Below are positions 30,819 through 43,683 of a stretch of DNA of 64,000 nt, one piece after another (position 1 is the first letter of the stretch; each line of letters opens with the position of its first letter). The position numbers and the translations under genes are program-made. A model generated the notes under the pieces. The model did not search any database. It was not told the DNA's origin and saw only the letters and a list, made by a program, of their open reading frames with translations. The stretch is from Linum tenue (lineage: Eukaryota > Streptophyta > Magnoliopsida > Malpighiales > Linaceae): positions 41,256,495-41,320,494 of the forward strand of contig CAMGYJ010000002.1 of assembly GCA_946122785.1 (NCBI GenBank), written 5' to 3'.

Positions 30819-33800
30819 GCCTCCCCCAAATTGATGCTGGCCACAAAGCATCAATTTGCTCGAGAGATACCAATGACGACTGGTGGAGAAAGGCTTCGTG
30901 AAAATATCGGCAATCTGATCCTCCGTGCGGACATAATGAAGAGTAATCGTGCCATCACCAACTAGATCACGAATGTAGTGAATAGGAATTTCGATATGCT
31001 TCGTGCGATCATGAAGAACAGGATTGACAGCAATTCGTATAGCACTTGTATTGTCCACAAATAGATCCATAGGAAGAGAACATAAAATGTCCAGATCATG
31101 AAGAAGACGACGCAGCCAAACGAGCTCAGAAGCCACATCAGACATAGCTCGGTACTCAGCTTCGGTAGAAGACTTAGAAACCTTGTCCTGCTTCTTACAA
31201 CGCCAAGAAATAAAGGCAGAACCAAACTGAACACCCAACCAGTAGTAGATCGCCGAGTATCAACGCAACCAGCAAAGTCAGAATCGGAATAAGCACGCAG
31301 AGCACAATCACCAGAGTAGGGGAAGAACATACCAACATCTCGAGTGCCCTGAAGATACCGGAGAATACGGTGAACAGCAGCCAAATGATCAGAGCAGGGA
31401 GATGCCATGAACTGACTAACAATCTGAACAGGATAAGAAATGTTAGGACGAGTAGCAGCAAGAAAAATCAGACTCCCGACTATACTCCGATAATAGGCGG
31501 CATCAGGAAGAGGAGAACCGGAGGTACGACTAAGATGAAGATTTGGTTCCATTGGTGTGGAGACAGGCTTGCAGTCATGAAAATGATGATCAGAGAGTAA
31601 GTCAGAAATGTACTTCCGTTGACTCAAGAGAAGGCCCGTGGCATTTCGAGTAACCTCCAGTCCAAGAAAATAAGAGAGATCGCCTAGATCCTTGAGATTA
31701 AAAGCTGTACTCAGACCATCTTTGAGACTCTGGATACCGGCAGGATCGGAACCAGTGATAACCATATCGTCAACATAAAGCAGAAGTTCTACCAATCCAG
31801 ATGAAGTCTTCCGGGTGAAGAGGGAAGGATCATTTAAGCTCTGCTGATAATCGAGACCAGTAATAGTAGTCTGAAACTTCTCAAACCAGGCACGAGGTGC
31901 CTGTTTAAGACCATAAAGAGAAAGATTGAGACGACAAACCTGATCAGCTGTACCAAGAGAATAGCCAGGGGGACGCTCCATATAAATGACTTCCTCCAAA
32001 TCACCGTGAAGAAAAGCGTTCTTCACGTCCAACTGATAGAGAGGCCAGTATTGAAGAGAAGCAACAGCCAACAGAGTACAGACAGTGGACATCTTAGCGA
32101 CGGGAGCGAAGGTCTCACTGTAATCAACACCGAGCTCCTGTGTAAAACCTTGAGCCACTAAGCGAGCTTTATGTCGCTCGATTGTACCGTCGGGATTCAT
32201 TTTGATGGTATACACCCAGCGACAACCAACAACTGAAGTCGAGGGAGGAGGTCGAGGAACCAGAGTCCAAGTATTATTAGCGTGCAATGCATCGAGCTCT
32301 TTCTTCATAGCATAATCCCAAACCGGGTCCCCCTGAGCTTGCTTAAACCGAGTAGGAACAACATAGGCATCAACTCCATGGGCAACATAGTCATTAAATT
32401 TGGGTGGAGGAACACCTTTTGTAGACCGAGTGGAGAGGCGAGGTACTGGTGCTGGCGATGTAGATGGGGATGGACCATGGGGCGAAGTGGATGGAGAGGA
32501 AGATCCACTAGATGATGTGGTAGAGGCAGAAGTCGGCGGTGTATCAGGGCTGATGGAGACAATTCCGTCGGACGTGGAGGTGCTTGAGGAAGCAGATGGA
32601 GACGTGCTTGATGTTGCACCGCTGGGGGAAGACAAATCGGGGTCGGGGAGACCATGGGGTAGAACCGGGAAAAAATCAGCATCATCGACGTCATCATGAT
32701 TAAAGATAGGCAATGGCAAAGTCGACGGAAGGAAGCTAGGAGAAGCTGATGACTCTGTATAAAACATTATGTGTTCAAAAAAGACAACGGTCGTAGCAAT
32801 ACGCATACGTTGAGAAGAAGGATCAAAACACAAATACCCTTTATGCACATCACTATAACCGAGGAAGACACAACGAGCAATTTTAGAGGACAGTTTGGTA
32901 CGCTCTCGCTTAGGAAGAAGAACAAAGCAAAGAGAGCCAAAAACACGGAGACGGGAATAATCAGGATGTTTGGAGTACAAGGCAAAGTATGGACTGTTGT
33001 TTTGTAGAACAGGAGTAACTTGATAGTTGATAAGACGCACAGCTGTAGCTACTGCTTCTGGCCAAAAATGACTAGGAACGTTAGAAGCCAGTAGCAGAGC
33101 ACGAGTAAGGTCCAAAACATGAAGATTTTTAGGTTCAACTAGACCGTTTTGTTGGGAAACTCCAGGACAAGATTTTTGACTAAGAATGCCTAGAGAACGG
33201 TAAACCTCATGTAAAGGAATAGAACTGAATTCACCACCAGGATCAGATCGTACTATTTTCCCAGGTCGATCAAATTGGGTTTGAATCATTTTCAGAAACT
33301 CAGTAGCTACAGATCGAAGTTCCGATTTAAGACGCAAGAAGTAGACCCAAGTGTAGCGAGTAGCATGATCAATAAACAGGGCAAAATAACGAAAACCATG
33401 TCGAGAAATGACAGAAGATGGACCCCAAAAATTTGTATGAATAACATGAAAAGGCTGATCAATGATAGTGGTACTCGAAGGAAATGACCGACTAATGGTT
33501 TTTGCTTCTACACAACTAGTGCAGGAATGATTTGCAGAAGCATAAACATTATTCTTGCCAAGTAAAGATTGTTTAAACATCATAGCTAAATGACTCGAAT
33601 GAGGATGTCCTAATCGGGCGTGCCACAAATCCCAAACATTATTTGACTGACTCGAAAAACAAGTGGGAAAAGACGCAGGACTACTGACAGACCTAACACG
33701 ATGACTACTGACGATCGACGACGATGAGCCCCCTCGAAGCTCTTCTAAGTGGAAGATTCTTCCTCGTTTACTCCCCTTTCCGATCTGCCTCCCCGTCTTC

Positions 33801-34117
33801 AGGTCCTGGATAAAACAACCAGTTGGTGCAAACAAAACAGAACAGCCCTCATCGGTGAGTTGACCCACAGAAACCAAATTGGGAACAAGTTGTGGAACAT
33901 GGAGAGTATTAGGCAAATTAAGTGTACTATCATCCATCAGACCCACGCCACTCACTTCTAATTGATTTCCATTAGCAACCCTTAGAGATAAATCACGAAC
34001 TGGCCTTAATTTGGTTAAGCACTTAGAATTTGACGTCATGTGATTGAAACATGCGAAATCTAGTAACCAAGGAGATGATTTACCTGCCGATCCATGAAAG
34101 AGTAGCAAAGGCGGCAT
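30813..34117 (-). pseudogene. Copia pol: protease remnant, integrase, reverse transcriptase, RNase H (frameshifted)
   Basis: A 1051-codon frame (34117-30962) holds the protease region (LLDFACFNHMT, where the active-site DSG has become DFA), the pre-integrase zinc domain (LWHARLGH..CTSC), the integrase (HTNFWGP, RSDPGGEF, QQNGLVEPKN), and the reverse transcriptase with QLDVKNAFLHGDLEEVIYM and LLYVDDMVITG (near residue 779). The first catalytic Asp of integrase is Asn in HTNFWGP. RNase H begins in this frame (YSDSDFAGCVDTRRSTTG), but a frameshift near 31200-31240 moves its rest to the frame 31238-30813 (SSTEAEYRAMSDVASELVWL, ADIFTKPF). Protease and integrase changes plus the frameshift make the product non-functional. 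Confidence 0.9.
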
Positions 34118-35201
34118 TAATGGCTGTGGGAAGAGACGTTTGGAGCGCTGCGTTTACCATGCTCTCGACGTCAAAGGCGGACAGTCCGCCACCGTTACTG
34201 CTACTTCCTGCATCAGTGTAATAAGTTTGATCGTGGGTGCGATCTGCTGGAGCTGGTGCGCGATCATAGGACCTGTCATGTGGACGAGAGGAAGATCCCA
34301 CAACAGGAGCACCTCGCTGGGAAAGGCAGCTCCCATTCCACCCGCAGCGCATGCTTCATGACGCTGCCGAGTGCGGCAGTCGAGCACTATGTGGCCTGTA
34401 CGTTTGCAATATAAGCAGAAGTTCCAACCACGTCAATGTTTCTTCAGATGTCCGCGCTCATGGCAATGGTTGGCATTCCAAGTCGGAGATGGGAGTGCGA
34501 CGTTGAAATTGCATCTTATCGGCAGCATAAGCTGATTGGGACGCAGCAAAAACAGATTCACCTGCACTTGGGCGAACATCAAGCTGAGCTTGTGTTCGCA
34601 TCCGAGTTTCTTCCCGGATCAGAACCCCTAACATACCGTCGAAATTTGAGGTCTGGCTGATTGAGAAGAGTAGACCGAACGGCCTCAAAGTCGGGTCGGA
34701 GTCGCATCAAGAAGCTTAACAGCCGATTTTGTTGTCTTTCGGCAAGGGCGTCGGCAAATACAGGATTGGGACAGAGAGCAACAACAATGATGTCCTGCTC
34801 TGTCCATAGTTCTTGGCGAGTTAAAATACTCCGTTGACGGACAGGTCTCCTTGTTCAAGACGGGCAAGCGCCATCTGTACTTCAAACTGGCGAGCTACAT
34901 TGACGGTGGAATATGTAGCCTTCAGATGCTGCATCATACTGTAGGAGGTAGTGAATGGACGAAGACTTAGGCATGTTGAGGGATCGACGGATCCAAGCAG
35001 CCACGAGCGAACGCGGCCAATCCCGCTGATTCCATTGATCAATTTCAGAGGCAGGCAGAGTGTTGCGTGGCTGAGGTGAGGTCCCATCGAGTATGCCGAG
35101 CATACCGTGGCCTTCGACAAATACCCGAAATTGGAATTCCCACAGAGCGAAATTCGTTGAGGTCAATCGGACGGATGGGCAATCAGAATTCATTGGCGGA
35201 A
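34118..35201 (-). pseudogene. Copia gag, frameshifted
   Basis: The start region (MVSELPPMNSDC.., LTSTNFALWEFQFRVFVEGH) is in the frame 35262-34882. Later gag sequence lies in other frames (SLRPFTTSYSMMQHLKATYS; VQMALARLEQGDLS). The zinc knuckle FCLYCKRTGHIVLDC lies near 34375-34420. At least two frameshifts and a break before pol are needed to account for the pieces. Confidence 0.8.
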
Positions 35202-35213
35202 GCTCTGATACCA

Positions 35214-35563
35214 TGTTGATCAATCGGAAATCAATCGGAAATGAAAAGGAAACTGAACACAAACACCGGATTTACGTGGTATCCCTGGAGTGATCCAGGA
35301 CTAATCCACGGAAGAGCTCTAAACGCTCTTCTAGCTACTGATGGTATTGATAGATTTGTTAACTTCCTGTTACAGTCGGCTACAACATAAATAACCAAAG
35401 AAGAAGAAGAAGAAAGGCGAACCCTAGGCTGCTCTCTACACACGTCGGAGCACCCATGCATGGGCTTCATGGGCTCACGTAGCTGGGCTTAATGGACCTC
35501 GTACTAATATGCAATTATATACAGAGACAAGCCAGAATAACATAATCCGCTAATCCGCTAACA
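35214..35563 (-). repeat. 5' LTR of the copia element
   Basis: Promoter-side LTR of the minus-strand element; the primer site abuts it at 35202-35213. Confidence 0.9.
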
Positions 35564-37019
35564 GTTTTATCTTATTGGTGAAATTGGAAGGGGAAACATC
35601 CATTGGCAAATACAGAAAACACTTCTGGGATTGTACACAATAATGTTGAATTGTAAACAAAGTTGCGAATGTCACATTTGGAAGTTTGAAAAAATAGGAG
35701 AATTTTATGATATTGAAAATAAATATGAAGGGGTATCATATTTTTGAGTAGCAAAATTAATTTTAGACTTTGAATTAGTCGAATTTTAGACTTTGAATAA
35801 TGCTCTAACTCATAATAATTAAAATCTATATCGTAATTCTCTAAAATCTTATACAGTATGATAACTTTATTAGAAATCGTGATTAAAATATCTAATTCAT
35901 CGAAATACATCAAATATACTAGGTGCATTATCTTACTATCCAGGGTCTAATGTTTAAATAATTGAGATTTGTGATTTATCCGTCAAAGATTAGAGTATAG
36001 TAGCATGCTACAAAATTCAGTTAATTCAAGATCTGTATAACATTTTCTTACAAACACTATGAGATTTTACTAGATTTATCCTATTTATAATAAAGAAGCA
36101 GCCACATATATTGTTCGTTGCTACTCTTTTTTTTTTTTTTTTGACGGGGTTTTTTTTTTACGGGTGTTCGTTGCTACTCTAGTGTAATAGTTGGGATATA
36201 GGGGGTTTTGTGCAATTTAAGACTACATGATAAATCATACGAGACACTTAGCACTTTGAGTTATTGGGGTTTGAAATAGGATTTTTGGCCAGCAATTAAT
36301 TGGTTAATACTTTTATTTATTTATTTTCAAATTAATCAGTCAAATTTTCACTTATTGTAATGACAAAACGTTGCCATCATTGCGAAGGGAACTGTTATTT
36401 TTTCACAATATGTAAGTGACTAGCTAACTTTCTAGTAAGAGTCTTGTTGTGTTCTTCCTAATCACCATCTAAAATATATAAAGTAGGTGCTTAAAAAAAT
36501 TTCGTTCAGGAGATTCTTGGATGCTTTTTCTAGTTATACCAAGAATTTATGGAGAGGCCAATAACACTTTTAAGAGGGTGATCAATTATGCCTTGAGTTT
36601 GTTTATATTTTGTTTACGGACTAGAAAAATGACATTTTACGCTTCTTTTCTATTAAATATTTTCGTCCAAGAAAACTATTTATTTTATTCAAAGGAGGTT
36701 AATGCCTTTTTTTGAAACTCTGGATGAAGACCGATAAGAAACTATTGTAGTCAAGCCTGCTATATATCTTCCTGAATTTTAGTTGAAGCCTCTACCAATC
36801 GCAACAACACCGTCAACAGATCATGTTTGATCCAGAGTAGATGTCAGCATTATACTAGGTTGTAACATCCATATTTTCTTGTTCTAATTGAGCAAGCTAG
36901 AGTTGAATTTCGAATTGTCCATATGTGGTGTTTGCAGTGTAGGTCTTGGAAAGATGATCTCATATATCCTTTGTTGTTGACATCAAGCAAAGACTCAATC
37001 ATATTGTGGGATCAACTGG
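35564..37019. other. AT-rich intergenic DNA
   Basis: No gene recognised. Poly(T) at 36128-36142. No coding match at 36521-36715 despite an open frame. Confidence 0.5.
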
Positions 37020-37649
37020 TAGGGATGGCAACAAAACCCAACCCACGGGTATCCACCCGACACAACCCGGTCAACGCGGGTAAAACCCGTGTTGATGGGT
37101 TTTGGGCCGGGTTCGGGTTTAAACCCGCTACACTATTCACCCGGGTTGGGTTTGGGTTTAGGTAAACCCTCCCCGTAGGTACCCGCCCACACATATAATT
37201 ACCTTCCCGGTATATTTAATATTCTAAATAATATATCTTCTTAAACAACTAATATTATTTATGTTTGTGGAAACATGTATAATTTGTTCTTTTTAATTGT
37301 TTATAATGAAGTTGATATTATGGAGTGGATAGTGAAGAAACTTATTTGACGAGGAAGAAGATTTCAATTAATCTTGTTGTTTATAGATGTTTATCTTTAA
37401 TTTTGAATAATTTGTATTGATCATTTGTGGTTTGCTTGTATGTTCTAGACTGATTTTTTTGTATGAATAATTTGTATCAGAAAATTGATTTTAAACTTTT
37501 ATTTTGAAAGAAATTTGTTATTGTAAATTTTTTACCACAAAAACCCACGGGTACCCATGAACCCGCGGATACCCAGCGGGTTGGGTTGGGTTTGGATTTG
37601 GGTTTGGGTTTAACAAAACCCACCCCAACCCGACCCATTGCCATCCCTA
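37020..37649. mobile_element. Non-autonomous hAT-like element (TAGGGATGGCAA ends)
   Basis: TAGGGATGGCAA at 37020-37031 is exactly inverted at 37638-37649 (TTGCCATCCCTA). The 630-bp unit has subterminal GGGTT/AACCC and CGGGTA phrases on both sides and no transposase. The flanks TCAACTGG and TCGGCAGG could be a decayed 8-bp TSD (five of eight alike). Confidence 0.75.
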
Positions 37650-38037
37650 TCGGCAGGAAATCCAACCTGATAATTTTTTTGTAACCAAATTGACAAATCC
37701 TTCCCAAAAGAAGGATGAACAACCGATCTAAGTGATGTACCATTCAGAAACGAGAGGAGCCCCTTGCTTTCGAGAAACAAACAGAATTGGAGCCCCTATA
37801 AGGAATAGTTCTTGGAGTTCAAAAGAACGCACATCTAGTCAGAATCTATTTAAACAAACTCTGATACCATGTTGTTCATACCAAACTTGATTAAATCGAA
37901 AATACAAAAACAAACACGACACATGATTTACGTGATTTCTCTGAAATTGGGATTGCTCCACAAAAAGTAGGAGATTCTCCAAACTCTTTTCTTGGAAATT
38001 AAGAACTCGAATGTCCATGGATCACTGCAAATAATGT
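37650..38037 (-). mobile_element. Remnant of an older minus-strand copia element (part of gag leader and LTR)
   Basis: CTCTGATACCA (about 37859-37869) is the inverse of a tRNA primer site. It is followed by TGTTGTTCATACC.. which begins an LTR with GATTTACGTGATT, a phrase close to the GATTTACGTGGTT of the copia LTRs in this window. The LTR is cut at 38037 by the insertion of the next element. Confidence 0.6.
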
Positions 38038-38418
38038 TTTTGGGATTTTTAGTGGTGTGAATGGAAATGAAAGGGGAAAGATCCAAGAGAATCTCTTGAA
38101 GTACCATGTTGGTAAGCTGTGGGAACGTGTGGCCGCGAATTTGGTCGATTTGATGTAATATGTTGGTAATCGATAATATTGGTTTCTGTAACCAACAGGA
38201 CCAAACCGAGTTGAACCAAATCAAACCGAAACTATGTGACGGTTGGAATAACCAAACCGGTCTAACTACCATGGGTCGAGCCGATGCAATGGTTCATTAT
38301 TTTAAATGAATCCATGTGTTGGTTGGGGTGTAACCACCCATATGAAGAGTCGCCTCCCTTTGTACGCACCCCTTCATTTTCTATAAACAACACATAACCC
38401 CCTCTGGTTTTTATGTAC
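38038..38418 (+). repeat. 5' LTR of the non-coding element, first part
   Basis: Matches 46203-46587 of the other LTR. It is interrupted at 38418 by the Tork-like element and resumes at 43322-43683. Confidence 0.9.
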
Positions 38419-38823
38419 TGTTATAAACGCGCTGCTACGGATCGGGAAACCGCCGGGATCGACAAAGCAAGAATACGAAAGCGAGAATCGAAAACACGAC
38501 ACACGATTTACGTGGTTCACTAACACGATGTGTGTTAGCTACGTCCACGGGCGAGAGAGAGACGATTTCACTATACTGAGGAGATTACAGATTACAGAGG
38601 AGTATGAGAAGTATTTATAGTACTTCTCCATGTGGGTCTAAACCTAATCCAATCTAGCAAAGGAAACAGTTACAGACCAGGCCCAGAACCCGAACCCAAA
38701 TAACATTGAGCCCATACACCGTGGGCCGGGGGCGTTGCCCCTGGACCCCACTCGCTGATCGGGCAGCGAGACCCCCGGTTACCAGTCGTAGCGGCTGATA
38801 ATCCGATTCAAGTCATATCAACA
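38419..38823 (-). repeat. 3' LTR of the Tork-like element
   Basis: Starts TGTTATAAACGCG on the plus strand and ends ATCAACA; partner of 42913-43316. Confidence 0.95.
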
Positions 38824-38917
38824 AATCTCCACCTTGACTTGAATCCTCTTCCTCTGAAATCTCTGATGTACTCTGCTCCTTCTCTCTCTCCCGTCATCAA
38901 TGCCCCGTAGGGCGGAG

Positions 38918-41900
38918 TCACCCACTCAAGACATTCAGCAACTCCAAGCAGTGTTGGAACTTGCCATGTGGAACCGGCTTCGTGAACATATCAGCAGGAT
39001 TATCCGCGGTGCCAACCTTCTTCACCTTAATCCTCTTCTCTGTCCTCAAGAAATGATACCTCACATCGATGTGCTTAGTCCTCTCATGGTGGACTTGATC
39101 CTTGGCCAAGCATATTGCACTCAAACTGTCGCAATACACCACTGCCTGATCATGATGTAGACCAAGATCACCAACCAGTCCCTTCAACCATATTCCCTCC
39201 TTGGCAGCTTCTGTCAACGCCATATACTCTGCCTCAGTAGTAGACAATGTCACCGCCGACTGCAAAGTTGCCTTCCAGCTCACTACAGAACTCCCAAGAG
39301 TGAATACAAAACCGGTCATCGATCTCCTCGTGTCAACATCTCCAGCATAGTCCGAGTCAGAATACCCAGACACCAAGCACTCTGCATCACTTCCGAAGCT
39401 AATCCCCACATCAGGTGTACCCTTAAGGTACCGGAAGATCCTCTTCACAGCCTGCCAATGCTCCTTCCCAGGTTGTATCATAAACCTGCTAACAACACTA
39501 ACAGCATGTGCAAGATCAGGTCTAGTGCATACCATAGCGTACATCAAGCTACCTACTGCACTAGCATATGGGACTCTCGACATGTACCCCTTCTCAGCCT
39601 CTGACTGCGGTGCATAAGCTGAGGATAGATGAACATTTGAAGCACTAGGAGTATTTAAGGGCTTTGCTGAAGACATGCCAAACCTCGACAATATCTTCTG
39701 GATGTAGCTCTTCTGTGACAAGAAAAGCTTCTTCTTCGACCTGTCCCTGTAAATCTCCATACCCAAGATCTTCTGAGCAGCTCCCAAATCCTTCATCTCA
39801 AACTCAGCACTGAGAAGCCCCTTTAACTTCTGGATATCAGACTTTGACCTCGCAACTATGAGCATATCATCCACATACAGAACTAGATATATCATCGAAC
39901 CATCCTCTGCCTTGCTGTGATATACACAACAATCATATGGACTTCTGCTGTAGCCCAGCTCAAGCATGTAACTGTCAAATCTCTTGTACCACTGCCTCGG
40001 AGATTGCTTAAGTCTATACAAGGACTTCTTCAGCTTACAAACATAGTCTTCTTTTACGGGAACCTCGAATCCTTCTGGCTGAGTCATGTAAATTTCTTCC
40101 TCCAACTCTCCATGCAGGAAAGCTGTCTTCACGTCTAGCTGCTCGAGCTCCAAGTCATAATGTGCCACTATTGCTAGTAGCACTCTGATCGAAGTATGTC
40201 TGACCACTGGTGAGAAAATCTCATTGTAGTCAACTCCTTCCCTCTGAGAGAAGCCTCGTGCAACCACCCGAGCTTTAAATTTCATGCCCTCTTTAGAAGT
40301 GATTCCTTCCTTCTTCTTGTAGATCCACTTGTTTGTCACAATCTTCCTTCCCCGTGGTCGTTTGACTAGCTCCCAAGTCTGATTCCTGTCATGGGATTCT
40401 ATCTCATCTCCCATTGCGGCAAGCCACTGATCAGCTTCACCGCCCGAAACTGCTTCTCTATAGGACTGTGGCTCTCCTGCATCCACTTCTTCATCAACCT
40501 GAAATGAATACGCCACCATGTCCTCGAAGCCATACCTCTGTGGAGGTACTCCTGCAGTCGCTCTCTTCGGTCTACCGAAAGTAATAGACTGTTGAGCTCG
40601 TGCACTGGACTCTGAAGTTTCTGGCTCTGCAGAGACATCCTCATCATGTTGATCTTCTCCACCTTGGTGCTCAAACTCACTCTCATTGAGAGTTTGCAGC
40701 TCCACCTGCTTATCAACATTCCTGCTACCTTCAACAACAGTGACCTTCAACATGGGGTTAAACATAGACTTCTCATCAAATATCACATTTCTACTAAGTA
40801 TAACTCGATGCTCAGAAGGTGACCAGACTCGAAATCCCTTAACTCCATCTCCGTAACCCACAAATACACCCTTCTTTGCCCTTGGGTTAAGTTTACCCTC
40901 ATCCACATGATAATAAACAGGACACCCAAAAACTTTCAGTGAAGAGTAATCAGCAGGCTTACCATACCACACTTCATAAGGAGTCTTACACTCGATACCT
41001 GTGTGTGGTCCACGGTTGATCAGGAAGCACGCCATATTTACTGCTTCTGCCCAGAATCTTCTCTCTAGTCCAGCATTAGAAAGCATGCACCGTGCTCTCT
41101 CCAACAATGTCTGGTTCATCCTTTCTGCAACGCCATTCTGCTGGAGTGTATCTCTAACAGTCCGATGACGGGCAATCCCTTCATCCTTGCAGAATTCGTT
41201 GAACTCAGAACTGCAGAACTCCAGACCATTGTCCGTTCGCAGCTTCTTGATCTTCTTACCGGTCTGATTCTCCACCAATGTCTTCCACTGCTTGAACTTC
41301 GTGAAAGCCTCACTTTTCTGCTTCATCATGAAAATCCAAGTAAATCTCGAATAATCAATAATAGACAGAAAATACATGCTGCCTCCAATGGATTCAACTC
41401 GTGAAGGACCCCAACAGTCGGAGTGGAGGTAATCCAGTATCCCCTTCGTCCGGTGGATACCCTTCTTGGGAAACTTACTGCGATGTAGCTTCCCAAACAC
41501 ACAATGCTCACAGAATTCCAAATTCTGCACCTTGTGCCCGCAAAGAAGATCCCTCTTCGATAGAACTTGCATCCCCCGTTCACTCATATGCCCCAGTCTC
41601 ATGTGCCAGAGAGTGGTCATATCTTCCTGTTGAACCTGAGACGATGCAACTGCAGCAGAACCAGACAACACAGACCCTTGTAATGCATACAAGGTCCTAC
41701 GCTTCACGCCCTTCAGCACCTTCCTTGAACCTTTGCAGACATACACAACTCCACCTTTTCCTTTGAAGCTGAAGCCCTTGCTGTCGAGTAGACTCAAGGA
41801 GATCAGGTTCTTTGTCATTCGTGGAACATGTCTGACATCATTCACGGTACAGAACGAACCATCATGTGTCCGAACCTTTATGGACCCGATTCCAACAACC

Positions 41901-42859
41901 TTGCAGACAGCTCCATTAGCCATGACCACGTTACCACCATCTATCTGCTCGTAGGTTGTGAAGCAATCCCTGTTCGGAGACATATGGTATGAGGCTGCAG
42001 TATCCAGAAACCACACATCACCACGAAGTGCCTTCTCATCTACAGCCAAGGCGAGATCGTCTTCAGAACTGTTGTCCACTTCTGCCACGGCAACTGAACC
42101 TTGTTTCTTCTGTTGCCCTCTTCTCTTGGGACAGTTGTACTTCCAATGCCCCACTTCCTTACAGTTGTGACAAGCATCACCTGGCTGTGGACCGGGACCC
42201 TTGGAATTCTTGCTCGAATTCCCTTTACCAGATTTCTTCTTTCCCTTTCCACCTGTAACAGCCAAACCCGATGCCTCACCACCTGTACCAGATCCGGACG
42301 CCTTATGTCTGATCTCTCTCGTATGAAGAACAGACCTGACATCCTCCAACGACACGCTTTCTTTACCGGCAATAAAAGAATCAACGAAATTCTCATATGA
42401 ACTCGGCAAAGAAACCAGCAGGATTAGGGCAGCATCCTCGTCATCAACTTGAACATCTATATTACGCAGATCCAGCAAAATAGAGTTAAGTTGTTCGAGA
42501 TGTTCCCTCAAAGGCGTACCTTCTTGCATCCTCAAGCTGAACAACCGTTGCTTGAGATGCAGCTTGTTGGTTAGAGACTTAGTCATGTACAGACTCTCTA
42601 GTTTCAACCACAAGCCCGCGGCAGTCTTCTCAGCAGCGACTTCAATGATGACGTCATCAGACAACGATAGCATGATGGTCGAGTGGGCCTTCTCCTCCAG
42701 GGTATTCCACTCATCGTCATCGACCGCTGCCTTCTTCTGTTTCGCAGACAGCGGCCCCCACAGCCCTTGCTGTTTTAGTAAAGCCTGCATCTTGATCTGC
42801 CATATAGCGAAGCTGTTCTTCCCCGTGAACTTTTCGATCTTCATGTTCACCGACGTCAT
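38918..42859 (-). CDS. Gag-Pol polyprotein of the Tork-like copia element
   Basis: A single frame of 1313 residues. Gag occupies about 1-225 ([19 protein letters not shown]). The CCHC knuckle [14 protein letters not shown] is at about 230-243. The protease has [11 protein letters not shown] near 284-294; DTA in place of DTG is also known from Tnt1-type elements. The pre-integrase domain is [13 protein letters not shown]. The integrase has HSDCWGP (near 478), RTDNGLEF and [10 protein letters not shown], keeping the D, D and E positions. The reverse transcriptase has [20 protein letters not shown] and [11 protein letters not shown] (near 993). RNase H runs from [19 protein letters not shown] (near 1170) to ADMFTKPV. 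The length is normal for copia gag-pol and no stop or frameshift is present. It would be translated as one polyprotein and processed by its own protease. Confidence 0.95.
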   Translation of the reverse strand: MTSVNMKIEKFTGKNSFAIWQIKMQALLKQQGLWGPLSAKQKKAAVDDDEWNTLEEKAHSTIMLSLSDDVIIEVAAEKTAAGLWLKLESLYMTKSLTNKLHLKQRLFSLRMQEGTPLREHLEQLNSILLDLRNIDVQVDDEDAALILLVSLPSSYENFVDSFIAGKESVSLEDVRSVLHTREIRHKASGSGTGGEASGLAVTGGKGKKKSGKGNSSKNSKGPGPQPGDACHNCKEVGHWKYNCPKRRGQQKKQGSVAVAEVDNSSEDDLALAVDEKALRGDVWFLDTAASYHMSPNRDCFTTYEQIDGGNVVMANGAVCKVVGIGSIKVRTHDGSFCTVNDVRHVPRMTKNLISLSLLDSKGFSFKGKGGVVYVCKGSRKVLKGVKRRTLYALQGSVLSGSAAVASSQVQQEDMTTLWHMRLGHMSERGMQVLSKRDLLCGHKVQNLEFCEHCVFGKLHRSKFPKKGIHRTKGILDYLHSDCWGPSRVESIGGSMYFLSIIDYSRFTWIFMMKQKSEAFTKFKQWKTLVENQTGKKIKKLRTDNGLEFCSSEFNEFCKDEGIARHRTVRDTLQQNGVAERMNQTLLERARCMLSNAGLERRFWAEAVNMACFLINRGPHTGIECKTPYEVWYGKPADYSSLKVFGCPVYYHVDEGKLNPRAKKGVFVGYGDGVKGFRVWSPSEHRVILSRNVIFDEKSMFNPMLKVTVVEGSRNVDKQVELQTLNESEFEHQGGEDQHDEDVSAEPETSESSARAQQSITFGRPKRATAGVPPQRYGFEDMVAYSFQVDEEVDAGEPQSYREAVSGGEADQWLAAMGDEIESHDRNQTWELVKRPRGRKIVTNKWIYKKKEGITSKEGMKFKARVVARGFSQREGVDYNEIFSPVVRHTSIRVLLAIVAHYDLELEQLDVKTAFLHGELEEEIYMTQPEGFEVPVKEDYVCKLKKSLYRLKQSPRQWYKRFDSYMLELGYSRSPYDCCVYHSKAEDGSMIYLVLYVDDMLIVARSKSDIQKLKGLLSAEFEMKDLGAAQKILGMEIYRDRSKKKLFLSQKSYIQKILSRFGMSSAKPLNTPSASNVHLSSAYAPQSEAEKGYMSRVPYASAVGSLMYAMVCTRPDLAHAVSVVSRFMIQPGKEHWQAVKRIFRYLKGTPDVGISFGSDAECLVSGYSDSDYAGDVDTRRSMTGFVFTLGSSVVSWKATLQSAVTLSTTEAEYMALTEAAKEGIWLKGLVGDLGLHHDQAVVYCDSLSAICLAKDQVHHERTKHIDVRYHFLRTEKRIKVKKVGTADNPADMFTKPVPHGKFQHCLELLNVLSG

Positions 42860-42912
42860 TCTTCTAAATCGAAAACCCTAGCCTGATTTCCAGCCGAGGC
42901 TCTGATACCACT

Positions 42913-43316
42913 TGTTATAAACGCGCTGCTACGGATCGGGAAACCGCCGGGATCGACAAAGCAAGAATACGAAAGCGAGAATCGAAAACACGACACACGA
43001 TTTACGTGGTTCACTAACACGATGTGTGTTAGCTACGTCCACGGGCGAGAGAGAGACGATTTCACTATACTGAGGAGATTACAGATTACAGAGGAGTATG
43101 AGAAGTATTTATAGTACTTCTCCATGTGGGTCTAAACCTAATCCAATCTAGCAAAGGAAACGGTTACAGACCAGGCCCAGAACCCGAACCCAAATAACAT
43201 TGAGCCCATACACCATGGGCCAGGGGCGTTGCCCCTGGACCCCACTCGCTGACCGGGCAGCGAGACCCCCGGTTACCAGTCGTAGCGGCTGATAATCCGA
43301 TTCAAGCATATCAACA
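42913..43316 (-). repeat. 5' LTR of the Tork-like element
   Basis: Promoter-side LTR; see the TATA entry inside it. Confidence 0.95.
43106..43113 (-). promoter_or_regulatory. TATA box in the 5' LTR of the Tork-like element
   Basis: TATAAATA on the minus strand, within an inverted repeat (GAAGTACTATAAATACTTC). The same box is at 38615-38622 in the 3' LTR. Position in the middle of the LTR suits a U3/R border just downstream. Confidence 0.65.
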
Positions 43317-43321
43317 TGTAC

Positions 43322-43683
43322 ATTTTTCCGTTACCAAAACTCCGCCAAAATCCAAAAGTAGTTTTCTGCGTTGATTTTTCAATGATAAAATCGAGTCAAG
43401 TGTAGTTCTCGCCGGTTCACTGCGTTCGATGGTTTCCAAGGTTTGAGGTAACGCTACACCGAAAAGGTACGCCCTTTCTATCCTGGGAGGAATTATTCCA
43501 TAATCTTGGGTACTAGAGGGGAATCAGATTCCTTAAGGAGAGACAGTGAATTTTGTCGGCTAGGACGCTTGCATATGTATTTGCATGATTTTGTGATCTT
43601 ATATGTTTGTTGTGTTGATTACATGATCTTAATTTTATACTTGTTCTACAAGAAAATAGTATACGTGAACAATTTTCACAACA
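43322..43683 (+). repeat. 5' LTR of the non-coding element, second part
   Basis: Continues the LTR after the Tork-like insertion and ends CACAACA at 43683. It corresponds to the end of the second LTR at 46951. Confidence 0.85.

Larger units (their letters stand above)
30468..35563 (-). mobile_element. Full-length Ty1/copia retrotransposon with damaged coding region
   Basis: LTRs at 30468-30818 and 35214-35563 (about 350 bp, roughly 97% alike: about eight substitutions and two small indels by eye). A perfect 5-bp TSD GTTTT flanks the unit (30463-30467 and 35564-35568). The primer site reads GCTCTGATACCA on the plus strand at 35202-35213, just inside the right LTR, and the polypurine tract (GGGGGAGG-type on the minus strand) is at about 30819-30827. 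The element therefore runs on the minus strand. Its outer base changed from CA to TA at 30817-30818. Both gag and pol carry frameshifts, so this copy is moderately old and not autonomous. Confidence 0.95.
38419..43316 (-). mobile_element. Young, apparently intact Tork-like Ty1/copia retrotransposon
   Basis: LTRs 38419-38823 (405 bp) and 42913-43316 (404 bp) differ, by eye, at four bases and one indel, about 99% alike. The TSD TGTAC is perfect (38414-38418 and 43317-43321). The primer site is the inverse of TGGTATCAGAGCC at about 42898-42910, next to the right LTR. One uninterrupted gag-pol frame fills the interior. Of the elements here this is the only copy whose coding region looks whole, so it is a candidate autonomous element. 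Its target was the 5' LTR of the older non-coding element. Confidence 0.95.
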
